A stretch of DNA of 27,929 nt. Origin: a virus. Within the stretch, counting starts at the first letter, position 1, and every line of letters begins with the position of its first letter. The DNA lies in the IMG/VR virus record IMGVR_UViG_3300001749_000003, positions 1 to 27,929 of that record. The stretch is one strand, 5' to 3'. Under the pieces are notes generated by a model that saw only the letters and a list, made by a program, of their open reading frames with translations, did no database searches and was not told the origin of the DNA. Of this stretch, positions 1 through 8,471 are shown piece after piece. The position numbers and the translations under genes were made by a program.

Positions 1-1659
1 ACTAGTTACTTTGTACATAAAATAAAAACCATTGTTGTAGATCCTATCTTATACTCCCTACTAAGTTCAGTTGGCCCATTTACATTTACTAGGTTAGGTG
101 AGCAATCATTTTCAGACTATGAAGATACTGTAAAGAAAGTTGAGACAGATATACCATCTTTCGTTGGCACTAGGCAGGTTGAAAATGAGCTAAGAGATAG
201 GGCATTAAATTACTGGGTAGCTACAAGTGGTGCAACTTTTGTTGATAATGGGGATGGTTCTATAAGAGCTACCTTGCCTGCTGGTGGTGGTGTATATAAA
301 AGAACTTCTTCATTAAAGGCGGCAGGCAGTGAGTTTCGACTTAGTTCAGAAGCTTTGCATGTTAGCGGATCTACTAATGATTTAAGGATACAAGATTCTG
401 GGGGCTATACAGGAATATTGTTGTCAGGTATTAATGAGTTAATAGGTGATGAGTATGTAAGAATATCACCAGATACAGGAACTTTAATACAAGATGCTAC
501 AGTGGGTGTATGGTGGAGAAATGCGGGAACTACTGAAATAGTATTTGACATTAGAAACACCCAAATAGAAGATGTTACAGGAGAGATAAATAAAAACCCA
601 TCTGAATTTGTTGTGGATACTGGACACTTCACAACATTGAATGGTAATACTGTAGATGTAAATGGATTAGTTACTGAAAGTACAGGTGCAGAAATAGTTG
701 GTTCAGGTGGTGTACTACTAGAGGGTGTTGGAACAAACAAGTTACTTTATAGTGAAGACTTTACAGATGCTGAATGGAACAAAGCTACAACTACTGTTGA
801 GCTAGCATCAGTTGAGGCACCAGATGGAACACTTACAGCATTTAAAGTGTCTGGATCTGGCTACTTAGCCGCACAAGGTACTTCACTTCCTGGGGACAAT
901 AAAAGTATATGGGCAAGAACTGTAACTGGTACTGGGTTTGCAAATGTATTAGTCCACAATGGTAACAATAAACTAACAGAACTAACAGAGGTATGGAAAA
1001 GAATATCATTTAATTACGAAGATGATGCCAATTTTCCATCTAACTTCTACGCTGCAGATTTAAGATCTGGTGATCTTACTGAATTTTATATATGGGGTGC
1101 GCAACTAGAAGCAAAGAAATATTATACGTCTTATACTAAAACTTCTGGAACAACTGTAACAAGATCTGCTACAAGCTTGACTGCAAGCTTGTCAACTATT
1201 GGTGTTCCAAACCTAAGAAACAACTTTAGTGGTCAGATTAAAGTAAGACCTCAATTTGACTATGATGATGCCAGAGTAAACTTCTCTAGGCCACTAGCAA
1301 TAGAATCAGATGATGGTGCTTATTTACTTGCCATTATTTTTAACCCAGCTTCTGATAGGGTGTATATTAGGATGGACAATAATGGTATTGTATCTGAAAC
1401 AAGCTACTTAGTTGGTTCAATAAACTATGCTAGGGACGAACTGTTAAACATAAGGTTTTCAAAGAATAATAGTTCTGGGTTAAAGATGTGGATTAACAAT
1501 ATCACACCAGTTGTAAATGGAGATACAAGCGCTAAAACTGACTATGTCAGTCCACTAACAAAAGTGGAAGTGGGGTCTGGTTTAGACTCAGAGGTATTTG
1601 AATCTATTGTTATTCACCCAACAGCACTTAGTGATATAGAATTGGAAGCACTAACATGA
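1..1659 (+). CDS. Carbohydrate-binding / LamG-like virion protein, 5' end outside window
   Basis: The frame is open from the first base of the window, so this is the C-terminal 552 residues of a longer protein; the TTG at 274 is not a convincing start because open frame continues upstream of it. A segment reading LLYSEDFTDAEWNKA, followed by a beta-rich stretch ending in FYIWGAQLEAKKYYTSYTKT and TVTRSA, is the signature of the carbohydrate-binding domain found in many phage fibre and head-decoration proteins. The last 140 residues (ending FESIVIHPTALSDIELEAL) look like a LamG/concanavalin-type jelly roll. It stops in a 4-base ATGA overlap with the next gene, so the two are probably translated together. 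Position just before the portal is unusual for a tail fibre; it may be a head fibre or a surface-binding virion protein. Role in glycan binding is inferred from the family; the exact virion location is not visible. Confidence 0.75.
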   Translation, partial: TSYFVHKIKTIVVDPILYSLLSSVGPFTFTRLGEQSFSDYEDTVKKVETDIPSFVGTRQVENELRDRALNYWVATSGATFVDNGDGSIRATLPAGGGVYKRTSSLKAAGSEFRLSSEALHVSGSTNDLRIQDSGGYTGILLSGINELIGDEYVRISPDTGTLIQDATVGVWWRNAGTTEIVFDIRNTQIEDVTGEINKNPSEFVVDTGHFTTLNGNTVDVNGLVTESTGAEIVGSGGVLLEGVGTNKLLYSEDFTDAEWNKATTTVELASVEAPDGTLTAFKVSGSGYLAAQGTSLPGDNKSIWARTVTGTGFANVLVHNGNNKLTELTEVWKRISFNYEDDANFPSNFYAADLRSGDLTEFYIWGAQLEAKKYYTSYTKTSGTTVTRSATSLTASLSTIGVPNLRNNFSGQIKVRPQFDYDDARVNFSRPLAIESDDGAYLLAIIFNPASDRVYIRMDNNGIVSETSYLVGSINYARDELLNIRFSKNNSSGLKMWINNITPVVNGDTSAKTDYVSPLTKVEVGSGLDSEVFESIVIHPTALSDIELEALT

Positions 1660-2135
1660 GTGATGTAGTAAACATACTTTTAGTATTAAAAGGTAGCAAG
1701 AAAGATCAACTAGGTAAATATAAAAATAATAGAGGTTTAGATATAGATCAAGACAACTTACTAGAAGATATATTAAGTCATCCAGATGTTAATCACGCTG
1801 GCTTCAATAGCAGTTTTAAAGTTGGTGCTGGTATGTTGGAGTGGTTTACATACTCAATATACATACACATAGACTCAGACAGACTACAAAAACTGCTTGA
1901 TTGGGTAGAATCTAAACCAAGTGATGCTAAGATATGTGGCTCTTGGAACATGGATGGATCTAAGTATAAAGGTAGTAATGGTAAGGTAAAACATAAAACT
2001 ATTTCTGGGCTACTAGCTGGGTTTGTACCTAACAAAGTAGTCTACAATACAGATGGTGATGAAACTAGCAACACTGTTGCTACAGAACCAGAACAAGTAA
2101 ACCTGTTAGCAGGTCAGAAACCAAGAGAATTTTAA
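1656..2135 (+). CDS. Unknown protein, 159 aa
   Basis: The start codon overlaps the stop of the upstream gene (ATGA), which fixes this start and suggests translational coupling. The protein is soluble in appearance, with a mixed alpha/beta pattern, a KDQLGKYKNNRGLDIDQDN segment early and a short disordered tail rich in E, T and N. I see no membrane segment, signal peptide or known catalytic motif, and I do not recognise the family. It sits between a glycan-binding virion protein and the portal, so it could be a chaperone for the fibre, a small virion protein or an unrelated accessory gene. About 20 bases separate it from the portal gene, which has its own strong AAGGAG ribosome site. Confidence 0.65.
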   Translation: MSDVVNILLVLKGSKKDQLGKYKNNRGLDIDQDNLLEDILSHPDVNHAGFNSSFKVGAGMLEWFTYSIYIHIDSDRLQKLLDWVESKPSDAKICGSWNMDGSKYKGSNGKVKHKTISGLLAGFVPNKVVYNTDGDETSNTVATEPEQVNLLAGQKPREF

Positions 2136-2155
2136 CTTGGTAATAAGGAGTTACT

Positions 2156-3045
2156 ATGAAGAGTGATGTAAGTCAATCTGATGTAGTTATTTCCAAACAA
2201 TCTAATATGGCTACACTACAAGATGGCCTTACCAACCTAGCAACTGGCCTTGGTGGTACTCAAGATAAAGCTACCTTCAATCAGTGGAATCACTCTGGAC
2301 GTAATTTTGATCATGTTACCCTATCAGCACGCTATCGTGAATGCTGGTTAAGCCAGAAAGTTTGTAAGATAGTCCCACAAGATATGACTAGGGAGTGGCG
2401 CAAGTTTAACTCTAAGTTAGCTCAAGAGGCCGACAAAGAATTTGAAGTTGATAGCTTGTTCAGGGAAGCTTACAAGTGGGCTAGGTTGTACGGTACTAGT
2501 TTTATTGTACTAGATATTGATGATGGAAGAACTACAGATAAACCTGTAAATTGGAAGAGGTTAAAAGAAGGATGTTTAAGATCCATGCATGTTGTGGATA
2601 GAACTAGGATAGTAACCTTGGGTGAGATTGATCAGAAACCTATGAGTGTTACATTCGGTATGCCTGACCATTACCAATTCGTAAACACTACTACACCTAT
2701 ACATAAAGACAGGCTTATTCGTTTTGAAGGTACGGAATTGCCAATATATGAACGACAAAGAAACTTATGGTATAGTGATAGTGTATTAATACCACTTACT
2801 CAGCAAATGGATAACTTCTATGTTGCTAGTTCTGCTGCAGCTCAGATGGTATCAGAAGCAAACACCGATGTTATTAGAATACCAGATCTACAAACTATTT
2901 TAGAAAGTGATTCTGGTACTGCTGCTATGATAGCCCGCTTTCAAGGATGGAAACAAATTAAGGGTGTTTATGGTGTTTCAATACTAGATCAAGAGGAAGA
3001 GTTTGACCAGAAGAAGATACAACTTTCTGGATTGAAGGACTTGAT
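2156..3045 (+). CDS. Portal protein (DUF1073 family), exon 1
   Basis: First exon of the portal, the dodecameric ring at the capsid vertex through which DNA is packaged and ejected. The ATG follows AAGGAG at a good distance. The segment LSARYRECWLSQKVCKIVPQDMTREW near residue 60 and ARFQGWKQIKGVYGVSILDQEEEFDQKK near residue 265 match the DUF1073 portal pattern. The frame continues unspliced to a stop at 3103, but the last about 19 codons do not fit the family, while the missing family sequence resumes at 3870. I place the exon end after 3045, in phase 2 (codon AT|T), because GACTTGAT pairs with a downstream GTCAAGT as a group I P1 helix. Exon 1 plus exon 2 gives 1320 bases, 439 residues, reading LSGLKDLI-WEYLKIVAASV across the junction. 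Unspliced RNA would give a truncated, non-functional portal. Confidence 0.88.
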
Positions 3046-3869
3046 AAATAACTTGTCAAGTATAAACCCTTTTAAATCAGTGGAACCCCTAATATTAAGT
3101 TAAGGGCAATACTGAGCTATGGTGAATATCTTAGGATTAGTAACCGAAGTGCAACGACTAAATGTAACTCTCAAGGGAGCTTACAAGAGAGGCCAAGTGG
3201 CTTCGTAATTTAGGGGCATACTCAAGGTAGTATGTAAGATATAGTCTAGGCTGCATAGTAATATGTAGAAGAGTGTAAAGATGAATTATATAACAGAGTA
3301 TCGTAGCAAGAAATATTATGTGGGTAGTGTCCACGCAACAAACGATCATGGCCCACTTAAAGTTTTAGGCAGGCTTGATGATCCAAAATGTGACTTATAC
3401 GCAGTAGAATTCTTAAGTACTGGATTTAAAACTAAAGCCAGAACAAGTGGCATTGTAAAAGGCATGGTGAAAGATTATCATGTACCAGTAGTATTCAACA
3501 GGGGATTTCTAGGTACTGGTAAGCACACAACAAAGAAGAATGGAAAGACAACAAGAGAATACAAAGCATGGACAGGAATGTTCTATCGTTGTTACTCTAG
3601 TGACCCTCAACACAAAAACTATGTAAGAAGGGGTATTACTGTTGATCAAAGATGGCACAACTTTCAAATATTTTGTGATGATATAGAAAAGTTGGAAGGC
3701 TATGAAGCTTGGAAGAATGGGTTTAACATGGCACTTGACAAAGATATAAAATTTAATGGTACATATAGCAACACTAGTTGTATGTTTATAACCAAGGCCG
3801 AAAACACAAAAGAGGCCAATAATAGAAGACACTCTAGTAAGAACTAACGAATCTTGCTTAATAACACCG
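3046..3869 (+). ncRNA. Group I intron interrupting the portal gene
   Basis: About 824 bases separate two halves of one portal reading frame. Seen directly: ACTTGAT at the end of exon 1 can pair with GTCAAGT at 3055-3061, putting a U.G pair at the 5' splice site as in P1 of group I introns. GCAACGACTA at 3151-3160 and AAGATATAGTCT at 3236-3247 match the conserved P7 elements of T4-td-like introns, and GACTA/TAGTC pair exactly. The proposed intron ends in G at 3869. The endonuclease gene lies 3' of P7, in a peripheral loop of the P9 region. Splicing joins the frames exactly. The edges could be off by a few bases; the 3' site was chosen to give six residues between DLI and VAA as I recall for this family. 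Confidence 0.85.
3281..3847 (+). CDS. Intron-encoded HNH-type homing endonuclease
   Basis: A 188-residue basic protein encoded wholly inside the portal intron. The C-terminal half contains YKAWTGMFYRCYSS, then RRGITVDQRWHNFQIFCDDIE, then NGTYSNTSCMFITKAENTKEAN, the order seen in HNH-family endonucleases of phage introns (W..M..RCY, GI.V..RW..F..F, Y...NC.W.....N). The usual central His-Asn-His residues are not all obvious: DKDIKFNGTYSNTSC has the Asn-rich part but a clear first His is lacking, so it may be a variant or a weakened enzyme. Such proteins cut intronless alleles near the insertion site and drive intron spread by recombination; the expected target is the portal gene around the exon junction. 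It stops 22 bases before the 3' splice site. A clear ribosome site is not visible (GAAGAGTG lies upstream of the ATG). Confidence 0.8.
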   Translation: MNYITEYRSKKYYVGSVHATNDHGPLKVLGRLDDPKCDLYAVEFLSTGFKTKARTSGIVKGMVKDYHVPVVFNRGFLGTGKHTTKKNGKTTREYKAWTGMFYRCYSSDPQHKNYVRRGITVDQRWHNFQIFCDDIEKLEGYEAWKNGFNMALDKDIKFNGTYSNTSCMFITKAENTKEANNRRHSSKN

Positions 3870-4299
3870 TTGGGAATATTTAAAAATTGTAGCTGCCTCA
3901 GTTTCTATACCTGCTACTAGGTTCTTATCAGCTTCACCAGATGGTATGAATGCCACAGGTGAGTCAGACTTAGTAAACTATATAGAAACATTACAAGGTC
4001 TACATAAAGACATATTTGTACCAAGACTAAAAGTGGTAGATAAACTACTGGAAGCACACTTTGGATTACAAGGTGAAGATTTTGACTATGAGTGGAATTG
4101 TATTTTCCCTGAGTCAGCATCCCAGAAAGCAGATCGAATTAAGACAGAGCGTGAAAGTGTTTCTGGCTTAGTTGATTCTGGCGTAATATCTAATGAGTCT
4201 GGTCTGAATGAGTTAAAAAGGTCTGGTGCCATATCTAATGATGCTGAAGTTGGTTCTACACCAGCGCAAGCCAACAAAGACAATAAACCAGACAAATAA
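3870..4299 (+). CDS. Portal protein (DUF1073 family), exon 2
   Basis: Second exon of the portal. Read in the frame set by splicing it starts WEYLKIVAASVSIPATRFLSASPDGMNATGESD, a highly characteristic DUF1073 portal block (IPATRL.G.SP.GMNATGE.D). The ATG at 3946 is an internal methionine of this block and not a natural start: conserved portal sequence lies upstream of it and there is no ribosome site. The C terminus (SGVISNESGLNELKRSGAISNDAEVGS, then a K/D/N-rich tail) is typical of the variable portal end. It follows the intron directly and is followed after 14 bases by the protease-scaffold gene, so the head genes form one transcription unit. Confidence 0.88.
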
Positions 4300-4313
4300 T
4301 TAATGGAGTTTTA

Positions 4314-5369
4314 ATGAAACTAACTAACATTAACTTGGTAGATCGTATCAGTGTGCCAACAAAGCGTACACTAACTGATGCTGGCCAAATGCATGTTCCT
4401 TGTAAATTTGCCAAAACAGGTACTCAGCTTTACACAGCTAAGCAACTATGTTTGGTAGATGAAGACCCCAATAAAATTATTGCGGTTCTTAGAGATGAAG
4501 CTGATGTGTTTGATGAAAAGTCTATTGAGACTTTCCGCAGTGCACCAGTAACAATTGGGCACCCTAAAGATGAAAATGGGGAAAACCTAAAACTTACTGT
4601 TGATAATGCCAAAGAGTTACAAGTGGGTATGCTTGAAGGTATGCCAACTCGTGATGAAGATACACTTGGTGGCATATTGGTATTAACTACTGTTGAAGCT
4701 ATTGATGCTTTAGAAGGAGGAACACAAGAACTATCTGCGGGTTATACTTGTGATATTGAAGAAGTAGATGGTAAATATTACCAGCGAAACATTAAGGCTA
4801 ACCATATTGCTATTGTAGCCAAAGGAAGAGCTGGATCAAGTTGTCGTATTTCTGACGAGGCAGACCTTCATATTGCAGATGAACTACTTGCTACACAAAC
4901 CAAAGTGTTAGAACTTGAAGCTAGCAATGAAGCAGTAAAAGTTGCACTAACTGATAGTAAGACCAGCAATGAAGCCCTAGAGATTGAGCTAGAGAAAAGC
5001 AAAGCTGAACTTACTGATGCGAAAGAAGCTGCCAAAGAAGATGTAATTGTTCGATGTAAAGTAATCGAACAAGCCCGATTAATCTCAGATATGCGTATTG
5101 AAGATATTGGTGCTAAGACTACTTTAGAAATTCAGACCTTGGTAGTAGAAGATCAGATGCCAGACAAATCTTTAGAAGGCAAAAGTGAACATTACATATC
5201 TGCCATGTTTGATATAATTGCTGACTCTACTGATGGTGAAACACCAATGGGTAAGCTGATTAAGAAACAAGAAACACACATAACTGTTGACGCTAAGGAA
5301 AAAGTAAAAGATCCTGTAGCTGCAGCTCGTAAACGTATGCAGGCCCGTCAGTCTGCCCAAAGTAAATAA
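4314..5369 (+). CDS. Prohead protease fused to scaffold (DUF2213)
   Basis: The N-terminal 180 residues match the DUF2213 family, regarded as a herpesvirus-assemblin-like serine protease that matures the prohead. Candidate catalytic residues are H83 (in TIGHPKD), S141 (in ELSAGYTC) and H164 (in KANHIAIV), in the order and spacing expected for this fold. The remaining 170 residues are charged and helical (coiled coil about 190-240, repeated ELEASNEAV and ALTDSKTSNEAL phrases), which fits an internal scaffold that is digested after assembly. It ends with a basic tail (AAARKRMQARQSAQSK) that may bind the capsid protein. Start ATG follows AATGGAG. Upstream is the portal, downstream cement and capsid genes. 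The fusion of protease and scaffold in one chain is common; the division point is inferred. Confidence 0.82.
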   Translation: MKLTNINLVDRISVPTKRTLTDAGQMHVPCKFAKTGTQLYTAKQLCLVDEDPNKIIAVLRDEADVFDEKSIETFRSAPVTIGHPKDENGENLKLTVDNAKELQVGMLEGMPTRDEDTLGGILVLTTVEAIDALEGGTQELSAGYTCDIEEVDGKYYQRNIKANHIAIVAKGRAGSSCRISDEADLHIADELLATQTKVLELEASNEAVKVALTDSKTSNEALEIELEKSKAELTDAKEAAKEDVIVRCKVIEQARLISDMRIEDIGAKTTLEIQTLVVEDQMPDKSLEGKSEHYISAMFDIIADSTDGETPMGKLIKKQETHITVDAKEKVKDPVAAARKRMQARQSAQSK

Positions 5370-5381
5370 GGAACAAATAAC

Positions 5382-5885
5382 ATGCCTATTCAAACTTTTA
5401 ACATCTACACTGCAAATGGTTACGCTGGCGATCTAGTTGATTCTGGCCCCCGTGTTGTACAAACAGGTATTCTAACTTCTGCATCAGCGGGTTTTGGTCT
5501 TGTAATGTCTCGTGATTCTGCAACTGTAGATCGTGGTGTTGCACTTTCTGATTCTGGTGCCTCTGGTGCTGTGATTGATGTGTTCGCACTAAGCCAGCGT
5601 GAATACAACCATGAAGCAAGCAACCGACCTTCCGATGGCACTGACTTTGAATATAAAGTTGCTGAATCTGTATCACTTATTCGTGATGGCTACTTATACA
5701 TCAAACTTGCTGCTGGTTCTTCTGCTGTTTCTGGTGGAGATAAACTACAGTTTATTACTGCAACTGGAGAACTTACTGGTGCTGCTGCTTCTGGAACAAC
5801 TCGTTTGGCAACTAGTAACATTGTAGCTGAAGAAGCCGGTATCGCTGGTGACGTTATTAAAGCACGAATCATTCTTGCAGACTAA
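5382..5885 (+). CDS. Capsid cement / decoration protein
   Basis: A 167-residue Ala/Ser/Gly-rich, beta-rich protein placed between the prohead protease and the major capsid gene, the usual place of the small structural cement protein in DUF2213/DUF2184 phages. It starts MPIQTFNIYTANGYAGDLVDSGPRV and has the phrase QFITATGELTGAA near residue 125, which I recognise as typical of such cement proteins (it is processed like DUF2190-type decoration proteins). It would bind the outside of the expanded capsid and stabilise it. Start follows AAGGA with 8-9 bases spacing. Arginine codons are nearly all CGN, unlike most other genes in the window, suggesting high expression. Identification rests on position and composition more than on a strict motif. 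Confidence 0.7.
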   Translation: MPIQTFNIYTANGYAGDLVDSGPRVVQTGILTSASAGFGLVMSRDSATVDRGVALSDSGASGAVIDVFALSQREYNHEASNRPSDGTDFEYKVAESVSLIRDGYLYIKLAAGSSAVSGGDKLQFITATGELTGAAASGTTRLATSNIVAEEAGIAGDVIKARIILAD

Positions 5886-5920
5886 TATTACAACTAATTA
5901 ATAAATAAGGATCCAATAAA

Positions 5921-7012
5921 ATGTCAAAAGTAGTTAAAGTATTCGCCATTGATGAAGATACTCGTATAGAGTTAGTTGATGAAGAAAAAGTTGAGTTTGT
6001 AATTAATGATGCTGTTGAGCACCTGATTAATACTGGTGTGTTGATGGGAGATGACGAGGGTGTATTCTTCCAACGTCAACTTGAATACATTCAGGCACAA
6101 TCCTATGATGTACTTTACCCAGAACTTATGGGCCGTGAGTGCTTCAGTTTAAACTCAGAAGGTGGTGAAGGCATTAACTTAATCACTTACCGTAGCTATG
6201 ATAAGCGTGGTGAGACTGCAATTATTGCTGGTAAGGCAACTGATTTGCCTCGTGGTGATATTTCTGGTAAAGAATATTCTATCGCTGTTAAGACACTTGG
6301 TAATGCCTTTGGATATTCTCGCCAAGAACTAGCTGCAGCTAAAGTAACTGGTATGCCTTTGGAAGCACGTAAAGCTGAAGCCACTCGTCGATCTTACGAA
6401 GAAAAGGTAAACCAAATTATCTGGTTTGGTTCTGCTGAGAATAACCTTAATGGTTTCTTTGATGGCCCTGCTGGTGCACCTTGTTTGTCTGTTTCTAAAA
6501 CTCAAGTTGCTGCTGCTTCTGGTGGTGGTAATAGTCGTGTATGGGGAGTTGATAAAACACCTGATGAGGTTATTAAAGATCTTACAAGTGCTTGTGCTAA
6601 GCATTACTCTGACACTAAGAAGTTATTCCGACCTGATAAGATCTTTCTTTCAGTTGAGAAGAAGCTTTATCTGATGAACACACCTCGTTCTGAAGTGTCA
6701 GATATGTCCATCATGAGTTGGTTCTTAGCCAATAACCAGTTTATTAAGTCTGCTGATGACTTCAAAGATATTAACGAACTTGATGGTATCTACGATGTTG
6801 CTGGTGGAGCATTCGATCCTGCTGGTGGAAAAGGTAATGGTTTCACAACTGTTTCCTCTGGTTCTGATAATGCTCGTATTCGTGAGCCCTTTCCTTATCA
6901 GCATTTACCTGTACAGTATAAAGGTCTTGAATTTGAGATCAACTGTTATGGTCGATTTGCTGGTGTGGAGATGATCCGACCTGCAGCTTTCCAACATTTC
7001 TACGGCGTTTAA
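5921..7012 (+). CDS. Major capsid protein (DUF2184)
   Basis: A 363-residue protein matching the DUF2184 family of HK97-fold capsid proteins: ERQLEYI-like FFQRQLEYIQAQSYDVLYPELMGREC near residue 50, ITYRSYDKRGETAIIAGKATDLPRGD near residue 90, GYSRQELAAAKVTGMPLEARKAEATRRSYEEKVNQ around residue 135, and IREPFPYQHLPVQYKGLEFEINCYGRFAGVEMIRP at the C terminus. It forms the icosahedral shell. A GATCC/AAGGAT ribosome site precedes the ATG. Codons are of the highly expressed type (CGT for Arg, ATT/ATC for Ile, few AGA or ATA), in contrast with baseplate genes. There is no obvious cleaved delta domain, consistent with a separate scaffold in the DUF2213 gene. Confidence 0.9.
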   Translation: MSKVVKVFAIDEDTRIELVDEEKVEFVINDAVEHLINTGVLMGDDEGVFFQRQLEYIQAQSYDVLYPELMGRECFSLNSEGGEGINLITYRSYDKRGETAIIAGKATDLPRGDISGKEYSIAVKTLGNAFGYSRQELAAAKVTGMPLEARKAEATRRSYEEKVNQIIWFGSAENNLNGFFDGPAGAPCLSVSKTQVAAASGGGNSRVWGVDKTPDEVIKDLTSACAKHYSDTKKLFRPDKIFLSVEKKLYLMNTPRSEVSDMSIMSWFLANNQFIKSADDFKDINELDGIYDVAGGAFDPAGGKGNGFTTVSSGSDNARIREPFPYQHLPVQYKGLEFEINCYGRFAGVEMIRPAAFQHFYGV

Positions 7013-7028
7013 TTAGTCGGGGGTCAAC

Positions 7029-7397
7029 ATGCATTGGTTTAAAGAAAATGTAGTTGGCCTACTTGCAGCACTAATCATATTGGGGGGTTCTTATGGAGCC
7101 CTCTACGCTGATGTTAGTGTAAGCAGTAGTGCTATCAAAAAGCAAGAACAGCAAATTGAAAAGCTAAATGATAAGGTAGATGAAATATCTAATATCTTAC
7201 ACTTAAAGCATAACAATTATGATAGTCAATTAGTCATTATAGCAAACTCAACCAACAGATTATTACTGGCACTGGATAAGATAGATGCAGTATATAGGGA
7301 TGTTGTAACTAAGAATGCTGTACAAAGTGAACAAATTAATGCTATCAAACACCACATTAAATTAGAGAGAGAATATAAATATGAAAATCAAGAATGA
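7029..7397 (+). CDS. Small membrane-anchored coiled-coil protein
   Basis: 122 residues: a short N terminus (MHWFKEN), one hydrophobic segment about residues 8-28 (VVGLLAALIILGGSYGALYA), then a charged helical region (IKKQEQQIEKLNDKVDEISNIL) that looks like a coiled coil, and a basic C-terminal helix. This is the layout of an inner-membrane protein with a periplasmic coiled coil, similar in shape to inner-membrane spanins, but no partner outer-membrane lipoprotein gene is visible and the gene is inside the head operon. A start at GGGGGTC-ATG (7029) uses a G-rich ribosome site. It overlaps the next gene by 17 bases. Function unknown: spanin-like lysis protein, superinfection exclusion factor and virion-associated protein are all possible. 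Confidence 0.65.
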   Translation: MHWFKENVVGLLAALIILGGSYGALYADVSVSSSAIKKQEQQIEKLNDKVDEISNILHLKHNNYDSQLVIIANSTNRLLLALDKIDAVYRDVVTKNAVQSEQINAIKHHIKLEREYKYENQE

Positions 7398-7686
7398 AAC
7401 AGTGTGCAACCAATCAATTATATGTGACCAAGCTAACCTAGTTGATGGTGTAGGTCATATCTTAATTGTTGGTGAATCAACACTAGAGATTAGTGACGAG
7501 TTATGGAATGCACAAAAGCATAACTTTGCAGAACAACTTAAGGCTAAAGTACTAACTATTGTTGAAGCACCTAAGTTGACAGAAGAAGAAGAAGCTGAAT
7601 TAGAAGCAGAACAACTTGCCGCTGCAGAAGCACTAGTAGCTAAATCTAAAGCTACAACTAAACCAAAGGCAAGTACTAAAGCATAA
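7381..7686 (+). CDS. Small acidic head-region protein, unknown
   Basis: 101 residues. The first 65 have an alternating beta pattern (VGHILIVGESTLEISDELWNAQ), followed by an acidic helix (LTEEEEAELEAEQLAAAEAL) and a short basic Lys/Thr/Ala tail. It lies between the capsid gene and the DUF4054 connector gene; many related phages have a small unnamed gene at this point. The ATG overlaps the previous gene and is preceded by GAGAGAG. No catalytic motif is visible. The charged tail may mediate assembly contacts, but that is only an inference. Confidence 0.6.
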   Translation: MKIKNETVCNQSIICDQANLVDGVGHILIVGESTLEISDELWNAQKHNFAEQLKAKVLTIVEAPKLTEEEEAELEAEQLAAAEALVAKSKATTKPKASTKA

Positions 7687-7698
7687 TAGGTTAAAACA

Positions 7699-8103
7699 AT
7701 GGTAACTAACCCAACAGATTTTAAATTGAGGTTTCCAGAGTTTGCCAGTATTGATGATGCAAGAATACAACTATTTTTAGATGATGCTGTACTAATGATG
7801 ACTAGCGAGGATAAGTGGCTTGAATACTACACACTTGCTCAGTCGTATTATGCAGCACATCTATTAATTGCTGGTGAGTTCAGTTCTATGGGTGACTCAG
7901 GTGCAATGTTTCCTTTAGCTCATAGTGAGGTTGATGACGTAGTACTAAAGAGAGCTGTTGGTGATGTTGATCCAAAGGCAGAAGAATTATTATCAACTAC
8001 CTATGGCAAAAGATATTTAAAGTATCGTAAGATTTGTCTTACTGGAGTGAGAACCACTACCGTTGGCACAGTGCCGGTACGTGGATTCTCTTACATAAGA
8101 TGA
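7699..8103 (+). CDS. Head-tail connector protein (DUF4054)
   Basis: 134 residues. The N terminus NPTDFKLRFPEFASIDDARIQLFLDDA is the hallmark of the DUF4054 family, followed by the helical YYTLAQSYYAAHLLIAGEF. The family forms the adaptor ring that docks below the portal and begins the neck (HK97 gp6 / SPP1 gp15-like role). The C terminus TTTVGTVPVRGFSYIR probably inserts into the ring. It ends in an ATGA overlap with the next neck gene, as expected for subunits made in matched amounts. Confidence 0.85.
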   Translation: MVTNPTDFKLRFPEFASIDDARIQLFLDDAVLMMTSEDKWLEYYTLAQSYYAAHLLIAGEFSSMGDSGAMFPLAHSEVDDVVLKRAVGDVDPKAEELLSTTYGKRYLKYRKICLTGVRTTTVGTVPVRGFSYIR

Positions 8104-8471
8104 CTATGAATATGGGCGCTGCCTTTCAAGCCCCAATGCTAGTAGCTATGATTAGGCGATCTGTAGCTGAAGGTTCTTATGATACAAATAATGACTGGGT
8201 AGATGGCTTAGTAGAAGATAGTACAATTTATGGTGTACTAACTTCTGGTAACAGGTTTTCACAGTTTGATGAAGGTATATCTATACACTCAGAAGATGGT
8301 GGTAAGCGTTACAGTGACTTTAAGTCATTGTATGTTAGAGATAAGTATGCAGTAGGTTTAGATGACAAAGTAATATTCAAAGGTATTATCTACAACATAC
8401 TACAGAAATCTGATGAAGCACACTTTGGTTTTGAAAGCTATTTAGTTGAGAAAACTAAGGAGAGAGCATGA
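8100..8471 (+). CDS. Head completion / stopper-like neck protein
   Basis: I choose the ATG at 8100, which overlaps the upstream stop (ATGA); a longer frame from 8034 would overlap the connector by 70 bases without a better ribosome site. The resulting 123-residue protein has a beta-rich core (STIYGVLTSGNRF, GGKRYSDFKSLYVRDKYAVGLDDKVIFKGIIYNIL), which is the small-barrel pattern of phage head-closure and stopper proteins that assemble beneath the connector. No exact family name is claimed. It is followed by another ATGA overlap, forming a neck cassette of three coupled genes. Confidence 0.65.
   Translation: MTMNMGAAFQAPMLVAMIRRSVAEGSYDTNNDWVDGLVEDSTIYGVLTSGNRFSQFDEGISIHSEDGGKRYSDFKSLYVRDKYAVGLDDKVIFKGIIYNILQKSDEAHFGFESYLVEKTKERA

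Noticed and set aside
3281-3349. Portal translation continuing through the intron, or a natural 315-residue portal
   Set aside because: The residues after 3045 do not match the family, and the missing conserved block is found intact at 3870 onward.
8034-8099. Longer start for the neck protein at 8034
   Set aside because: It would overlap the connector gene by 70 bases; the ATGA overlap at 8100 matches neighbouring genes.
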